Assembly (NCBI GenBank): GCA_023630585.1
Contig: CM042546.1
Location: 9,304,810 to 9,368,809, forward strand
Source of the DNA: Cranoglanis bouderius
Lineage: Eukaryota; Chordata; Actinopteri; Siluriformes; Cranoglanididae
Direction: 5' to 3'
Length of the DNA stretch: 64,000 bases
The notes below the pieces were generated by a model, which saw only the letters and a list, made by a program, of their open reading frames with translations, had not been told where the DNA came from and searched no databases. Positions 62,935 through 64,000 of this stretch are shown in pieces (within the stretch, counting starts at the first letter, position 1; each line of letters opens with the position of its first letter). The position numbers and the translations under genes were made by a program.

Positions 62935-63965
62935 TTTCATGTAGAGGGAATATGGAGAACACTGATCATGTTAGGAATATTGGGGAAATGGACAGGAACG
63001 GGAGTAAAGGGTAAACCGGAGCGATACGAAGGGGAACAGGAAGAATATGGGAAGAAAGGGAATTGAGGAATATCAGAAAAAATTAGGATTATTATTAATA
63101 ATTATGGCACAAATGGGGAAAACTGTGAAATTATTTGGGTAAAATGGGATACACAGTGTGTGGGATATTGGGAATATCAGGGAAAAAAAGCTTATTAAAG
63201 CTTATTAAAGCTAAATTAGAGGAAAACGAGGAAAAGGAAGAAGGCAAAGGGAAAGATTGTTAATGTTAGGAAAATGGGAAAATGAAGAGGAGGGAGAATA
63301 AGTGGGAAATTTGGGATTCTGAGAATATAGGAAAACCGATGATTATGGGGAATAAAAGAAAAATGGACAACTGGGAATACTGGGAACTATAAGACTATGG
63401 GGAATATTGGAATTGTGTGATATTAGGAATATGGGGAATATATATGAGGAAAGATGAGTATGGGGTGTATGGGGGAAATTAACTATTGGGAATATTGGAA
63501 AACTGAAGATTATGGGGTATAAGAAGAAAATGAGGAATACATGAGATATTAGGAATGTGGGTAAAATAAAGAAATACTGGCAATATTAAGAATATGGGCA
63601 AAATATAGAGTCTGGAAAGTGAGAAACATCTGGGAATACTGGAAAACTCAAGATTATGAGGAATAAGAGGAAAACCTGGAATACACTGGATACTGAGAAT
63701 ATTGGGAACAATAAGAATATGGGAATTATGTGCGATATTGGGAATATGGGGAAAATGTATACGGGCACAGATTAGTATGGGGAAATTAACTATTGGGAAT
63801 ATTGGAAAACTGAAGATTAAAGATGAAAACATAAGATGAAAACATGGAATAGACTGGATACTGGGAAGAATTAAGAATATAAAATGGAAAAAATGGGAAA
63901 TATGGGGAATACTGCGGGGAATACGTGAAAAATGGAGAAATGAACATTCCCATATGGGGAATATG
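62935..63965 (+). repeat. GGGAATAT-type purine-rich array, block 2
   Basis: The same words as block 1 (GGGAATATTGGAAAACTGAA, GATTATGGGGAATAAGA), but with a longer and more degenerate unit; GAAAACTGAAGATTA recurs near 63495 and 63805 about 310 bases apart. The minus-strand Pro/Phe/Ile-rich frames are the repeat. Confidence 0.9.
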
Positions 63966-64000
63966 GGACAAAATCTGTGGTTTGTTTAAAAATAACTACT

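Noticed and set aside
63479..63971. Hydrophobic minus-strand frames rich in Ile, Phe and Pro
   Set aside because: They are the GGGAATAT array translated backwards.

Overview
The window is vertebrate, almost certainly teleost fish, genomic DNA. The evidence is intron-split coding sequence with consensus GT/AG junctions, Tc1/mariner elements of fish type, tRNA-derived SINEs, and very dense dinucleotide microsatellites and minisatellites. Nothing prokaryotic or viral was seen. The repeats resemble those of otophysan fish such as catfish, but that is an impression and not a measurement.

Only one protein-coding gene is supported: the 3' end of cdkal1 on the minus strand. CDKAL1 is a radical-SAM methylthiotransferase that makes ms2t6A37 in tRNA-Lys(UUU). 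Its last three coding exons lie at 60572-60655 and 55366-55530 (together the TRAM RNA-binding domain) and 44544-44705 (C-terminal tail with a hydrophobic ER anchor and the stop codon). All junctions are phase 0, with introns of 5,041 and 10,660 bases. The 5' exons lie beyond base 64000. The 3' UTR opens with a (UG)29 tract, and a near-consensus CTCF site sits about 720 bases past the stop.

Bases 1 to about 43,800 hold no recognisable gene. They contain two dead Tc1-type transposons (2499-3911 plus, 14578-15730 minus), three short elements bounded by inverted repeats (6718-7252, 10119-10569, 26319-26621), SINEs, many tandem arrays and long stretches of single-copy sequence. Notable arrays are a 34-bp array at 40-915, 31-bp arrays at 6270-6717 and 11945-13235, an 11-bp C-rich array with a 110-bp higher-order period at 22205-23272, and ~150-bp arrays at 19855-20560 and 26960-27500. 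A dispersed repeat family of nine or more copies in both orientations runs from 29.8 to 60.2 kb; one copy contains a perfect 31-bp hairpin. The cdkal1 introns hold the same family plus long degenerate short-period arrays.

In vertebrates CDKAL1 lies beside SOX4, and regulatory elements of SOX4 are known to lie in and downstream of CDKAL1. The gene-free 44 kb and the last intron may therefore be a regulatory desert. Several single-copy blocks rich in homeobox-, SOX- and E-box-like words are listed as candidate conserved non-coding elements, by inference only. Most long open frames here are artefacts of low-complexity repeats.
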